NCBI RefSeq assembly: GCF_932274485.2
Contig: NC_065882.2
Coordinates: 67,555,431-67,619,430 of the forward strand
From: Patella vulgata
Lineage: Eukaryota > Mollusca > Gastropoda > Patellidae
DNA length: 64,000 bases
Direction of reading: 5' to 3'
Below, in pieces: positions 11,767 to 24,585 of the stretch. How positions within the stretch are numbered: position 1 is the stretch's first letter; every line of letters starts with the position of its first letter. The translations under genes were made by a program, and so were the position numbers. The notes below the pieces were generated by a model, which ran no database searches, had not been told where the DNA came from, and worked only from the letters and a program-made list of their open reading frames with translations.

Positions 11767-12010
11767 ATATTATATTCCCCTATCTAAAGATGTTCAATTC
11801 TCAACTTGGTATCTGTTTTAACCCGACCCCTACATTTAAATCAATCGATAAATAGGCAGTATTCAGTATATGTATACTTTGCCGTTAATTTAATCATTCC
11901 GATCTTTATAAACTTTATTAGGAATATTATTCTCCCCAATCTAAAGATGTCCAATTCTCAACTTGGTATCTGTTTTAACACTTCTATAACAATCGGTAAA
12001 CAGGCCTAGA
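11767..12010. repeat. Direct duplication of about 155 bp
   Basis: ATTCTCAACTTGGTATCTGT with its flanks occurs twice (about 11797 and 11953), followed in both by AATCGATAAA/AATCGGTAAA and CAGGC. From here to about 13.07 kb nothing recognisable was found. Confidence 0.6.
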
Positions 12011-13071
12011 GACACTTTGGTTTAATGTCCTGTAAGAGAGTAGTTTGAGACCTATCAAAATCCAGACATTAGGATTATTTAACAAACTTCTCCCCATTCA
12101 TTGCAATAAGGAAATTGTTAAATACAAGATTTAGACTAGACAGTGATGACGTTTCTAATGGAAAATGATAGTGTAAGAATATCGAGACAAACCCCCTAAT
12201 GTCCTCGCACCCTATTACTAGTCACGATAGAACGGACAAACATAGCCTGTATTTGTGCTGCGAATTCAATATTGGAATTGGCGATAAAGACATTCATCCC
12301 CGGTTTCGATTTCTGTGTCGGCTTTGCCTAAACACTTGTTTACACATCACTTTCCGTAAATTCCCTTCTTTTCTTAATGCCCTTCTGTGGTGATCAATGA
12401 TAGAGGGGTATTATACGCACGGCGATTGGGCTCTGATCATTTAAAAGCAAGTAGAATGGGTATTATCAGTTAATATACTGATTAGGTTCTTAACACTCTT
12501 TTTCTCAACTTAGTCCAGTCAATTATAGCCGGCATCCAGATAATTCTCTTCATTTAAACATGAAAATCAATGCAGAGAGAAAGAAGCGAAGGTTGGGAAC
12601 CGGCAACAAAGCTTCATATCTTTAAATCTCCGTTAGAACCCACCGGCAACTTATGACGAGCTCTCAAACGGAAAATATAGTGATTGCAACAGATTCTATT
12701 CCCTCGAGGTCGACATTTTCTCTTTAAATCATGGCGCCCTTACTTGTTCGACCAAAGTTAAATCGCCAAAAGCCGGCTTCCCAATCTTCATTAACAGCAT
12801 GAAAAGATTTTGCTCGTGGTCTTGCATAATCTATTCTAATTATGTTCCGTAACAATATCATATTCTATATTGTACGTTGCTAATAATCTTTTTACAAAAT
12901 AATATAATATTGAAAAATATTTTTTTATTTCCCCTCAAAGATGTGTAGTAAAGTTCAGTAAAGTGATATATTGACTGCATTGTCATTATACAAGTAATTC
13001 AAACAAGAGCCCAGGTGGTTTATTTCTCAACTGTGCCTAGTATGTGTAATTAAGTCGCTGCAACATACCCC

Positions 13072-13356
13072 GACACCATTATATAAGAGCTAAATCTGTC
13101 TATTGCAGGTCTTTTTTCTAGATTATATAAATTATTATTATTCACATATCAACTCTCTAATGGGTTAGAACCCTCTCATTTAAAATTTAACGATAAATGG
13201 ATAATCAAGACTTTGTTTATTATCGTAACAATGGTGCTCGACAATCGCGACTACACTTCGCTGAGCATTATGTAATTCGACTGAAATTTTCAATAATATA
13301 TTCATTTCGCATTATCTATTTTTGAACTATCTAATTCTTACATAATGCATCTTTAA
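13072..13356 (-). mobile_element. TTAA MITE, family C, diverged copy
   Basis: Reverse orientation. The right end is CATAATGCATCT then TTAA (13353-13356). The interior keeps GAGCTAAATCTGTCTATTGC and later family motifs. The left end is worn. Confidence 0.6.
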
Positions 13357-13388
13357 GTTATATCAGTATATTAAGGATTTCTCTAAAT

Positions 13389-13390
<2 letters not shown>

Positions 13391-13428
<38 letters not shown>

Positions 13429-13668
13429 TTAACGTCCACTCGACACAGACTAGGTCATTTCGGGACTAACATATGGTTTTAATTTATTTCAATAATTCTC
13501 TTGCGCGTAGGGGTCTTCAGCAGTCGGAGAAAACCCGCGAGGTCGGACATGCAACCTTACTCCTTGTCACGTACAACCGGGAGATCGAAACCACGCCAGT
13601 TGACTCAATGAGTAATGACAGGCCTCATGATACAGCGCGCATGTGCTAACCATTCGGCCATTTAGCAA
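13391..13668 (-). mobile_element. SINE A with (GA)n tail
   Basis: A (GA)n run at 13391-13422 leads into GTTAACGTCCACTCGACAC, the body, and the tRNA head GTGCTAACCATTCGGCCAT at the far end. No clear target duplication. Confidence 0.8.
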
Positions 13669-13679
13669 TTTCGTCTAAA

Positions 13680-15770
13680 CAAATTTTAATAGGCGTCACC
13701 CAGTCAACCTACCAACCAATCTGTGTGATCGTTAGATGATGCATATAAGAAAACCGGAGACATACAGATATATAGGCAGTATTACAGGGAGATGTTACAG
13801 GGATGCACACGCTACTGTTTGTAATGCCAATTTCATGCCATCTTGATTTAAGGTTTTTTATTATGATTCCGGTGATTTTAATCTTTTCATCCGCAAAAAA
13901 GTACATCACTATCTTTAACGAACCGGCTCACTTTTCAATACCTATCAACCCAGTTGGTTTACTAATGAGACAGCCATTTTCAATACGATTTATACAGTCG
14001 CGTTGTTTATCCTCGTAAAGCATCTGAAATAGTCGCCGAACCATCCAAACGATTCGAAGTCGAGCCTTTTAAAAATTATCTACAAATATCACCACGTTCG
14101 GGTATTAAAATTTGTGCAAAATAATGAGGTGGTCTGTGTCCGTCAATTACTCTATAGATGCATATATCTACAATTGTAACAAACAGCCAATGAATCGATT
14201 TTTAAGATACTCTGTATAAGACCCACGGGCCTTTTCTTAAGCCTTTATTGACAAATTATTTAAGTCAGTGCAGTTTGCAACGTTAAGTTTAACCAGAGCA
14301 ACAATTTGTTCACAAAATAAAATTTATTGAAGATCTCTTTATTTAATTTGAGAACAATCAGCACGGGTTTGTAAGATATCTAAATATAAATGATGAAAGT
14401 TTTATGTCAACATTACACGGAAACATTGGTCTGGTTTTGCCATCGGGTAACATTGGTGATCGTGTAAAAGCCATTAATACCAATAACAATGTCATCCAGA
14501 CCAATAATGTGACATTGTTGGGGAAATAATTATATCACCCCAACTCTGGTCCGTGTTAAGCAAAGAATTTTAATTCCCAATTATGTCTTGATAAGCTAAT
14601 TGGTGAACTCTTGCCGTTGTTTGCCAACCGAGAACCTTTCTATATTTTCATTATCTCACTAAATTGTCTAGGGCTATCATTTTACTTAAGACAAATCATC
14701 GAATTACCTTCGACAGACCAGCTTTAATTTATCTCACTGAGATGTAAAGTATTTTGTTTTTTGAAAATCCATGGAGAAATGCTGCAGATATAGAGTAAAA
14801 AATCTTCATTGATTTCCTGGCTTGAAAAAAAAAAATACAGATGAAAAGGGTGGTCGGGGAGAAATTATAAGAAAAATAAAGAAACATGTTTGAAGAATTG
14901 TCTTTCAGTGAAAGATAACCTAATGAATTAAAACACGACTAACACATGTTAAAGATAAACAGATTCCATCAACCATATTTTCAAATGTTGTCTAACATTA
15001 AACGACATCTGGAATCGCTGTACCGTCGACGACGTCCTAAATTCTGTTTTATGCGACAATTAATTGTGCAGTCATTGCCCCCTTTACAGGATTGTAGAAG
15101 CAAAATGCCTATTAGACTTTGGTTACAGTTAAAGGAGGCAAGTCTCTAACTCAATATCATTCACAGTCTGATATCCAATATTCAAGATAAAATGAGAATT
15201 TTAAAATTGGCACCGTTTCAGGCACCGTTTGGGATGAAGCGACTCGATGAACCAGGCTAAACACATCCTACAGCAAAATACTACCAGTTTAACCATTGAA
15301 TAACCATTCAATTTGGACTTTTCGCGTATTTCGTCGAACATAACAGATTAGAAATAAGAATAAAAACAAAAAGGATTGAATGTAAATCAATTCACATACA
15401 TTCATATTACATTATTATATGCGCTGCGACCCGTTTGTGTCTATTTCTATATGCCAAAGAATAGAGATTTAGCGCCTTTAAAAGTACACCATATCTCGAA
15501 AACTTTTAGTCATTGAACCTGGCACTTTTAGGAGATCGGTTTAAAAGTCTGACAAATATTAAAATTATTACCAAAGTTAAAGTCTGCTGGCAACCTTTCT
15601 TAATTAACATTTTTTTTTAAAAAAAAGTATTGTAGATTCGGTCCTATTGGAATTTAAGAACGCTCAATGTGTATACGTCGCTAAGAAATTTCCAAGGTTT
15701 CATATATAAGTGTGACGTCATGGAAACGTGCACAGTCCTGCCGAGGTACCTTGCCAAAATTGGCGGTCAA
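13680..15770. other. Intronic sequence without recognisable features
   Basis: Unique-looking AT-rich sequence. Open frames of 60-71 codons have no recognisable motif and no supporting splice sites. Confidence 0.5.
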
Positions 15771-15774
15771 CTTT

Positions 15775-15890
15775 TGTCAGTTGGAATCCGAAGAAAATTT
15801 CTCTCATAACACACTGTATGGAGTCCGTCATCTTTATCCCAGTCGATGTAGAAAAGTAAGACGTTAAACCCCATTTTATTCCATTTAAAA
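15775..15890 (+). mobile_element. SINE B, 5'-truncated old copy
   Basis: Keeps the family 3' part: TTGGAATCCGA, CTCATAACACACTGTATGG and the tail AAGTAAGACGTTAAACCCC followed by ATTTTATTCCATT. Confidence 0.65.
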
Positions 15891-16244
15891 ACGTAGAAAG
15901 TTGTTTTTAAAACTAATTTGAGAATATCTGTAATAGTATTCAGTCAGATTTAAAAGGAATAAGAAAGCAAATTAATGTCCTAACAGATTATTCTAAATGT
16001 CTTTAAGAGCAGTAGACATATTTAAGGGGAACTTAAGAAGATTACAACAATAAATTGTTGGATTCAGGCAGTTACGACATTTATCCCAAACCTTTTTTTC
16101 TGTTTTCATTATTTGATAACGATGCTCGTAGAATTGTTTTAGCTTAATTGCTAATAGATCCTAAACGACCCTGGACTTGAAAATTTAAAAATAAATGTTT
16201 ACTTGTTTTCGATCCGAAATAGATATTCTCATTACCATCCCCAT

Positions 16245-16488
16245 TGGTGGGCTGTATGGCCTAATTTACATAAAGCTTGTCATTGGGTCAACTGGCGTGG
16301 TTTCGAATCCCCGGTTGTACGTGACAAGGAGTAGGGTGGGTTTTCTCCGGGTCCCCCGGTTTCCTCCCACTGCTAAAGACTCCTACGCGCAAGCGAATTA
16401 TTAAAAAAAAATTATTTTTTTTTTAAAAAAAAAACATGTTAGTCCCGAAATGACCTAGTTTGTGTCGAGTGGACGTTAAACCCATCTT

Positions 16489-16520
<32 letters not shown>
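16245..16520 (+). mobile_element. SINE A, diverged copy ending in (TC)n
   Basis: The head is reduced to GGGCTGTATGGCCTAATTTA. The B-box-like GGTTTCGAATCCCC, GTACGTGACAAGGAGTAGGG and the tail GTGGACGTTAAACCC with (TC)n remain. It contains an internal A-run at 16405-16435. Confidence 0.75.
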
Positions 16521-16524
<4 letters not shown>

Positions 16525-17574
16525 CCTATTAATTGGCCCACTTTGTATATTAAAGTAATCCCAGTTAATGGCAATATTACTCCGCCATGGCAACGTGGTC
16601 GCCATTAATTCTTTTATCAGAAAAGTATCTATATCTATTTGTAATTCAATTTCATATTTATGGTAGCTAATTGGTGACATAAATAATTGGAGATTAAAGG
16701 CATGAGTAGATTTTGAAAATGAATAACAATTTCATATTCACTGCTTAATGGCTTTGTACTTGGTGCTCTCTGGTATTATTTGATATGGTGTGTACGTGTT
16801 GTCATTTTATAATTTCCATGCCTAATGTGGAATGTTACATGCACAACAGACATGGTTCCGTGTTTTGTAACAGGTCAATGAAAGACTTTCATGCAAATCA
16901 ATGGAGGAACTAAGGGAGAATGCTCTGTCAGAATGTTCGAGTTAGTGTCGAAAAGACAGAACGATAAGCCGTGAATCAACAACCCGTGTTTCCTTTTCAA
17001 TCATTATAATCGATCCACTTCACAAAGCCCCAGCACCGTTAGGAAAACATTATTGAAGACGATAGCAATTAAAGTTATTATTTTTTCCCCGGCAATGAAT
17101 TCAGCGGACGAAATCTGGATTTTCATTTTTATAAAACTAGACGGGGAATAACAAAAAGGTATAAATAGTATAGATTTCCTTTCTCCCCTTTAATAGTCTG
17201 GTAGAGTGATATACATAAACGATATGTATTGAAGATGGGCGATTATTTAAGAAACATAAGACCAGTCGCATCATCTAATGCATCTTTTCTGTATACATTT
17301 CTAGTTTTTTTCTTGTCTGCAATATCAGTTTTATGGACGCAGCCATTAAACAACTAAGGTAGTAGTAGTAGCAGCATTGAGTTTCTTTTTCATTTTGAGT
17401 GAAGTATGTATCATTACAGGCTTGGGACTGTACTGGGCATTGGACCTTTACAGCTGGCCCCCGGAACCAGTCTCTTATACCTTTGTTGTTTATTGCATGC
17501 AATGTGTGTGTCCTTTGTCTTAAGGGTTTGGTTTTCGTGTAGTACGGTTCTCCTGCATCTATATACTATTAAGG

Positions 17575-17816
17575 CAGTGGTTCTCAACCCTTTTTGGCCA
17601 GCGGCACACCTTGGAACACATGAAAACATAGAGAGAGACTAGTCATAGACACATAGAATGACTGTAATTCAATAAAGAAAAACACAGCTATGAACTTATC
17701 AGTAGACGCCAGTGACAACTCAATTGGGATCACGTGGTGTTTCGCGTTTTTTGAGTGTACCGTTCAAAATTTCGCGGCACACGTGTATGCCGCGGCACGC
17801 TGGTCGAGAATCATTG
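17575..17816. mobile_element. hAT MITE of 242 bp with 8-bp target duplication
   Basis: The left end CAGTGGTTCTCAACC and the reverse complement of the right end, CAATGATTCTCGACC, are typical hAT termini. The flanking repeats are TATTAAGG (17567-17574) and AATTAAGG (17817-17824). The interior carries GCGGCACAC motifs near both ends. No transposase. Confidence 0.8.
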
Positions 17817-18744
17817 AATTAAGGTCATATTTTCTTATTCATCCCAATATTAAATTCTGAAAGCGGGAATTCAATCATAACATAGTAGATTGTTTAAGTT
17901 TAATAATCTCCAATCAAACTGCGTATTTAATGCAACCATTTTGATACTTATACACGGTGCAGGTTGCGGTTACACTTTTCATTTGTTTGTGAAGTTTATA
18001 AATCTAACAAACCGTATTGTCATTTTATATAAACATAAACACCCACGAAACCCCACCCATGTCGAATTATTTCTTATTTTATACGAACTGGGGTGGGGGG
18101 GGGGGGGTCTTATAACATTTCTGGAATGACTGGCAATACTGACGTCATCTAGACAGAAGCAGCTTATACCGAGAAAGTCAGAAGGAAACATTTTGTTCCA
18201 CTTTATGATAACCATGGCGAGTTTAATTAAAATGTTCATTTCTCTCATATGCAGTAATTTAGTCCCAACTAGTTGCTCTTCAAGTACACATATGACCATA
18301 GCTAATATGCAAGAGAATTATATTATGGACTATTGCATCCATGGTGAACTCTCTGAAAGATAATTTTACATATATAATGCTACGATCGAGGTTGTCATGT
18401 ACGATACAGTGTATGATTTTTAAGTCCCAATCTATTAGAATCCAATCGCAATTGTTGTTTGAGTTACATATTCTAATCGAACCAACTTTCTATCGCCGTT
18501 GTGTTCTATGCGAGAGAGCTCTGTTATAACCAGACACATTCTCAAATACTCTTTGGTTATAAAATTTCCATAATTCTCCAGTCATGTATACGAATATAGA
18601 CAATTTGATTTGTCATAAAGCTCATGTGGCTGAACATTGACATCATAGAAATATGTCAGATGTTAATGGAGTACAACATTAGACAAAGAAACATATGTTA
18701 TGTTGTTTTAAATTTTGATTGATATCATATTATATAATGATACC

Positions 18745-19835
18745 ATAGCCAGAATAAGGATTACTATTATATACTGCACCGAATAACTATTTAATACCGT
18801 TAGGATGCTACTACATATCTTATCGTTCGTGTACTATCATATAAAAATTGATAGCATAATAATTGTCTATATTATATTATATATATAACGGCAACATAGG
18901 GATTACTATTAATTACTATTACTGTAATGAATCACTATTAAACACCCCTAGAAAGTTACTATATAACTTGTATAATATCATATAAAAATTGACAGAATAA
19001 AGGCAACATAAGGATTACTATTATATACTGTAATGAATGACTATTTCGCACCGATAGCAGGCTACCATATAACTATCATATAAAAATTGATAGTATAATA
19101 ATTTTTATATTACATATAAGTGGATAAAGGCACCATAAGCATTACTATCATATACTATAATGAATGGTCATTTAACACCACTAGTAAAAGGTAATATATA
19201 ACTTATTGTGCGTGTACTATCATATAAAACAGATAATATATATTTTTTATATTATATAATTAAATAATGGTGTCATTTACTAGTATAAGGATTACTATTA
19301 TATATTGTAATGGGTGACTATTTATTACCACTAATCAACTACTACAGAACTTATCAAATGGGGGAGGGGGTGGCTGAATAGTTAGCACGTGCGCACTGTA
19401 TCATAAAGTCTGTCATTGAGTCAACTGGCGTGGTTTCGATTACCCAGTTGTACGTGACAAGGAGTAGGGTCGCCTGTCCAACCTCGTGGGTTTTCCCCGG
19501 GTCCTCCGGTTTCTTCCCACTGCTAAAGACCTCTACGCGCAAGCGAATTGTGGAAATAAAATTGAACCATATTATGTTAGTCCCGAAATGACCGGGTTTG
19601 TGTCGAGTGGACGTTAAACCCCATTTCTCTCTCCCTCTCTACTTATCACATGTGTTCTATTATATAAAACTGATAATATACTATTTTTGATATTATATAA
19701 TTAAATAATGGTACCATATACCAGTATAATATAATATAAGGATTACTATAATATACTGTAATGAATGACTATTTGACACTCACTACTAAACTACTATTTA
19801 ACTTATCGTGTGTGGTACAGATACTATTATATAAA
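18745..19835. repeat. Irregular satellite array, units about 110-170 bp
   Basis: About six or seven diverged units, each with AAGGATTACTATTATATACT, GTAATGAATGACTATTT and ACTATCATATAAAAATTGA. A SINE A copy splits the array at 19357-19640. 17.83-18.74 kb shows nothing recognisable. Confidence 0.8.
19357..19640 (+). mobile_element. SINE A, full-length, inside the satellite array
   Basis: A near-complete copy: GTGGCTGAATAGTTAGCACG head, GGTTTCGATTACCC B-box region, tail GTGGACGTTAAACCCC and (TC)n. It is flanked by ACTTATCA at 19349-19356 and 19641-19648, with the match extending to about 12 bp with one mismatch. Confidence 0.9.
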
Positions 19836-20117
19836 AATGAGAGTATTAGTGTCGTATCAATACTGTTATAGTCGCACCACGAGTGGCTCTCGTGTCAATT
19901 GAAGAGCTTGCTGACGAGCCATTGAGCCTTCACTAACTCTTTATCGTTAATTAAGAATATTCTTCAGCCAAAGCCCCCCTGGCGTCCTTCTATCGTATAG
20001 GTTATGGGTCATTATATCTCGTCTACTTCAGGCTTCAGAATTTATTGGCTGAAACAAAAATCCCTCTGTTGGCAAATTAAGTAGATATTTGATTATACAC
20101 GTATCTATAACATGTTT

Positions 20118-20200
20118 CTGTGATATAATAATGAATATATTAATTCATTCAATTATTTATGTGATATAATAATAGATATATTAATCCATTCAATTATTTG
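20118..20200. repeat. Two-unit tandem duplication, about 41 bp
   Basis: GTGATATAATAATGAATATA and GTGATATAATAATAGATATA each lead to TTCATTCAATTATTT or TCCATTCAATTATTT. Confidence 0.65.
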
Positions 20201-20531
20201 GCGACTGCCTAGGTGTATTGTAACGACCAAGTTTAAATGCTTTTAAATTTCTTTTCGTTTTCACGATGTAGGGCCTACTCGACACTTGCATGCATGGGCT
20301 AGACTCTGAAGACGTGTTGAGTTAGCCTTGCTGACTATAAAATTTTCTAATATCTGTTAACCAATATTTATTTTATGGAATTATTTCTATAGGGTGAAAT
20401 GTACATGCATCATATTATATAACTTCAATAGCTAAAACAAATTTCATCGCATATTTCCTCCCCCACCCATATTTTAGAACACCGGATTGAGTGGGCTTCG
20501 TTATATTATCGAGTGCTAAAGTAAGACTATT

Positions 20532-20985
20532 AGCACGTTCAGACGCTTAAGTTGAACTGGTTTAAAAACCCCGGGGATCGTTAAACCAGTTTAACTTAAG
20601 CGTCTGAACGCAAATGTGGGGCAAATAAACCAGTTTAAAAAACCCTGCTCGCGACCTGTCTTCGAGAAGGCTTTTTATTTCAAACTGGTTCATCTTAGCC
20701 GTCTGAACGGGTTGGCTTAAAAACCCCAGCTCCAGCTTGCTTCGAGCATGCGCAGTACGCAGTTAGTTACATTCCTGTGAAAATATTGGGGTCAGGCAGT
20801 GCCAATGTATATCGAAAGCGTGCGAGAACCGAATAAAGAATATAAATCTATCCATGCGTAGGTTAACTCTAACCTCCGACCGAAGAGGTCAGAATAGTTA
20901 AACTGGTTTGGCTTATAGTACGTGTGAACGCAACACATGCGGTCTTAAAAAAAACAGCGATTAAAAATAAGCGTCTGAACGGGCT
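20532..20985. mobile_element. Fold-back DNA element, family F
   Basis: Outer inverted ends AGCACGTTCAGACGCTTA and TAAGCGTCTGAACGGGCT. Within the left end there is an almost perfect palindrome (30-bp arms 20536-20565 and 20581-20610, one mismatch). A further TCTGAACG end lies at about 20700, so the element is partly composite. A related end lies at 23640-23745. No coding frame. Confidence 0.65.
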
Positions 20986-21375
20986 ATAAGTAAATGTTTT
21001 TAGCGCTTGGTTCTAAATAACTTAGACGAAAACGTGGTTTAATGAAGTTTAAATATAAATTATACACCGATATATGTATGCATTAAAGATTTTCCTTAGT
21101 TCTTACAGGTTAGTTGTGTGTGTTTGGCGTGTTTTAAACCTGTTAAAATTAGACTCCTTTTGGATATAGGTCACACGTTTTAGATAATTTCTGCACATGA
21201 AAAAAAGGCGATGAAAGGTCTGTATCCCAAATTAAAAATTTATACTCTTAGAAAGCTATATGTGAAAAACACACTTATAAATTGACTGGATAGCATAATT
21301 ATCACACATGGCCTTTTCATCATCATATTCAAATGCTACAATAATTTGATAATTCAAAGCAGTACTGTAAAACGT

Positions 21376-21795
21376 AGACCCGGTAACTGATATCCTCAGA
21401 ATTTCTCAGAATTTAACTCACTCGTGAATCAATCCACTTATCTGCTCGACTACTGTCACCCGTGGTCCCGTTTCAATCTATTACAGTATATCAGTTCTAT
21501 CAGAATTCAAACCATATAGAAACACTTTTTTTGTCCGACCCGCTAACTGAGCTTTCAAAAAAAGATCTCATCGAACTCTCTCAGAATTAACTTGGGTTGT
21601 GAGTTCAGTCTCTTTTCTGCACGACCACTGTAAAGGGTGATCCTGTTTCGTTCTTTATCTCTGATCAGAGGGTACGGTAGATCGGTACTATCAAAATACA
21701 AACCATATAGAAGCACTGTCAGACCAACGAACTGGTAGATTTCAGAATTGAGCTGGACTTGCTTGCCCTCTACCCCAGATCAGCGGTACGGTAGT
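21376..21795. repeat. Tandem duplication, unit about 170-190 bp
   Basis: Two units and a partial third share TCTCAGAATT, TTCTGC-CGAC-ACTGT, AACCATATAGAA and the following CACT segment. They are well diverged. Confidence 0.6.
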
Positions 21796-22652
21796 TGGCG
21801 CATTTGAATGAACACACGAATAGGAACTTATACACACCATATGCACGCATTACCCACAAGTGATATAAACCCAATACCATCAGACGTTTAAATATAATTT
21901 GCACATTTAACCAGTTTAAATTTTCTGATGAATGAACGGAAGATCCCTGGTCGTATAAATCTGTCAGATAAAACGATATGTATCTTGTGTGAAATAAGGT
22001 TAGTGGACGGGTAAAGATATTCACTGGAGACCTACTTTCCAACCACTATAATTATCACTCACGTTACCTTTCAATATGTCCACATTAGCTGGAGGCAGGC
22101 TCAATATTTATGGGTATGAATAACAGTGGTGTAAGAAATATCTCTTGCAATAAGGCAAGCAATCGATGGATATCAATATAGTGTATTCGTGTAGATATTA
22201 GAAAGATCTAAACAATTATAGCTCTACCACGATGCGCCTCCGAAACATTACCATAACCTGTGACTATACGTTAAGAAGTCAGAATTCTTTGGCAGAAATG
22301 GGCTCTTATAAAAGATGAACTCGCGTCAGTCTCATATAACAATGTGTAAAGTGAATACAAAACAGCCCCGGTTCACTTGCATTCTCAACAGTAGCTTGTA
22401 ATCGCCAAGAGATTGCCAATCTAAATATTACTGTTATAATTCATACTCTTTAAGAATTTACTTTAAACTGGTCTGGGTTTTTTTCAATTAAGAATTTACA
22501 GAAATGACTACTTCATTCTGAATGAGAAATTACTGGTCTAGTCTTATAATGTATTAGTCTGTATATATTTTGTTTCTACCCAGTGATGCCAGCATCATAA
22601 AGGGGGTTGGGGTGTAATCGCCATTCACGTTCTTTTTTCTCCTTTTTGTAAC

Positions 22653-23045
22653 CAGGGGTGGCTGAATGGTCGAATTGTGGCTGAATAGTCTAAGGCTTAT
22701 GCTTTAGATCATAATGTATGTCATTTCGGGACTAACACGTGGTTCAATTTTATTTCAATAATTCGCTTACGCGTAAGTACCTTTACCAGTGGGAGGAAAC
22801 CGGAGGACCTGGAGAAAACCCACGAGGTTCGACAGGCGACCTTACTCCTTGTCACGTACAACCGGGGAATCGAAACCACGCCAGTTGACTCAATGACAGA
22901 TCTCATGAGGACCCGGAGAAACCCCACGAGGTTCGACAGGCGACCCTACTCCTTGTGACGTACAACCGGGAAATCGAAACCACCCCAGCTGACTCAATGA
23001 CAGACCTCATGATACAGCGCGCACGTGCTACCCATTCGGTCATCC
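22653..23045 (-). mobile_element. SINE A with internal duplication of the head half
   Basis: A reverse copy (22725-22910) runs through CCAGTTGACTCAATGACAGA, but instead of finishing it restarts at GAGGACCCGGAGAAACCCCA and repeats the head half to 23045 (GTGCTACCCATTCGGTCAT). The forward-oriented fragment at 22653-22720 begins GGTGGCTGAATGGTC. It may be a dimer or a local duplication. Confidence 0.75.
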
Positions 23046-23079
23046 CCCCTCCTTCCTTTCTAAGGGAATGACACATTGT

Positions 23080-23167
23080 AATACACTGTTCTAATTTAAG
23101 TAAACCCATCTTCATTAGCCCAGTCAGAAAAGAACAGAAGAGCGTTAAACTCCGTTTCATTTCATTA
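23080..23167 (+). mobile_element. SINE B 3' fragment
   Basis: Short fragment with ATCTTCATTAGCCCAGTCAG and the tail GAGCGTTAAACTCCGTTTCATTTCATT. Confidence 0.6.
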
Positions 23168-23229
23168 TTTTTAATAAACATTGCAGAAAAACTGTCTTGC
23201 AGCAGCACATAATTTTAATTACAACTCAG

Positions 23230-23384
23230 GGGCCTGTTTCACTAAATTTTAACTAGGATAAAATCCAAATTTTAGTAATTTGATTGAATAATATTAGATT
23301 GATTTTAGTGCTCAGCCAATCAAAATTGGAGTATCTACTAAAATTTGGATTTTATCTTTAGTTAAGATTTCGAGAAACAGGGCC
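23230..23384. mobile_element. Harbinger-like MITE, family E, copy 1
   Basis: A 155-bp element. The ends GGGCCTGTTTCACTAAATTT and the mirrored TTTCGAGAAACAGGGCC give inverted repeats of about 55 bp. The 3-bp repeat CAG lies at 23227-23229 and 23385-23387. A second copy is at 51898-52060. Confidence 0.8.
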
Positions 23385-23639
23385 CAGGTCCTATACATGA
23401 CATATAATTAAGTGTTAGTTTTTTTTACATAGTTACTATATGGAGGCAATTGATTCCTGTAGCCAAGAGACATAAAATTTGTGTACGTTTATCTTTAAGA
23501 ACAAATACTATTTCTAATCATTCGGCAATGAAATAAGATACGGTTCTAAAAGATAAGTCTGTTATATTATTACTTTTTAAAACTGGCGTTGTTGTTCGTG
23601 ATATTTATTACAATATTAACGTGCAATAATTAGGATATA

Positions 23640-23745
23640 TAGCCCGTTCAGACGCTTATTTTTAAACCAGTTCATAATCGCTGGGGTTTTTAAGACAGCA
23701 TCATGTTGCGTTCACACGTACTATAAGCCAAACCAGTTAGTAATT
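23640..23745 (-). mobile_element. Family F element, one end only
   Basis: AGCCCGTTCAGACGCTTATT and CACGTACTATAAGCCAAACC match the reverse complement of the right end of the 20532-20985 element. The other end was not found. Open frames between 23.8 and 24.3 kb have no recognised motif. Confidence 0.6.
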
Positions 23746-24585
23746 GCAGATGTCATACGTTCTTGTATGTAAAGTAAAAATGCCTCCCTTGGTCAGAATA
23801 AAATAAACCTGATTGGTGTTTGGTACCCTCAATAAGGATAGAAAAGATAGACCAAAGTCACATGAGTTTACAGTGAGAAACCCTCTCACTATGTTACAAC
23901 AGAACGTTAGTTCTAAGTTATTGCTTACAACTACACTTTTATTGTTATTGATCGAGTATGATATAACCGGTTTTGTTTTTTCTAATTTTCACAGAATTTC
24001 TGACAGATGCTGTTTGAAACACGACTTATAATTGTGATTTATGATTGAAAACGAGCGAGTTATAACACAAAAAGAGGTTTATTCCTAGTTCGACTTAAGG
24101 CCAGTCCACACAATATGCCGCATCATTTGTGGCTATCTGTAGTTACTGTTCACAAATTAGTATGATATCGACAAGTGATAAGAATGTTGACGATGTTGAA
24201 CTATATCTGGCCAATAAAAGAAGTCCGTTGAATCAGGTGATTAAAGATCACGGTGGTCCCATTAACATGGGCGGTGGATTAAGAGGACATTTTCGGAGAA
24301 GCTATCACAAACGGTAGAACGCTCTTGTGTAGCCAACAAATGTTTCACACAAATGACTGTAATGGCTTTTAAATAAGCAACACATTTTAAAAATAATTGG
24401 GGATTTGTTTGATGTGCTTACTCGGTGATCGTTCCATTTCACCAAGGTCATCAATTGATTTCGGATTTTGAAATTAAAAACTGCAATGAGGCTTAACGTC
24501 CCTTTTTCTCCACTACCTTGGTTAATGAAGACGCGTGTAACTGAAAGCAAAACACTATTACGGAATTGGCATTTAGACCACAAGA

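Noticed and set aside
23813-24317. Two short plus-strand frames (72 and 62 codons), one ending GGGLRGHFRRSYHKR
   Set aside because: No splice support or known family. They sit between repeat ends and may belong to a worn DNA element, but nothing shows this.
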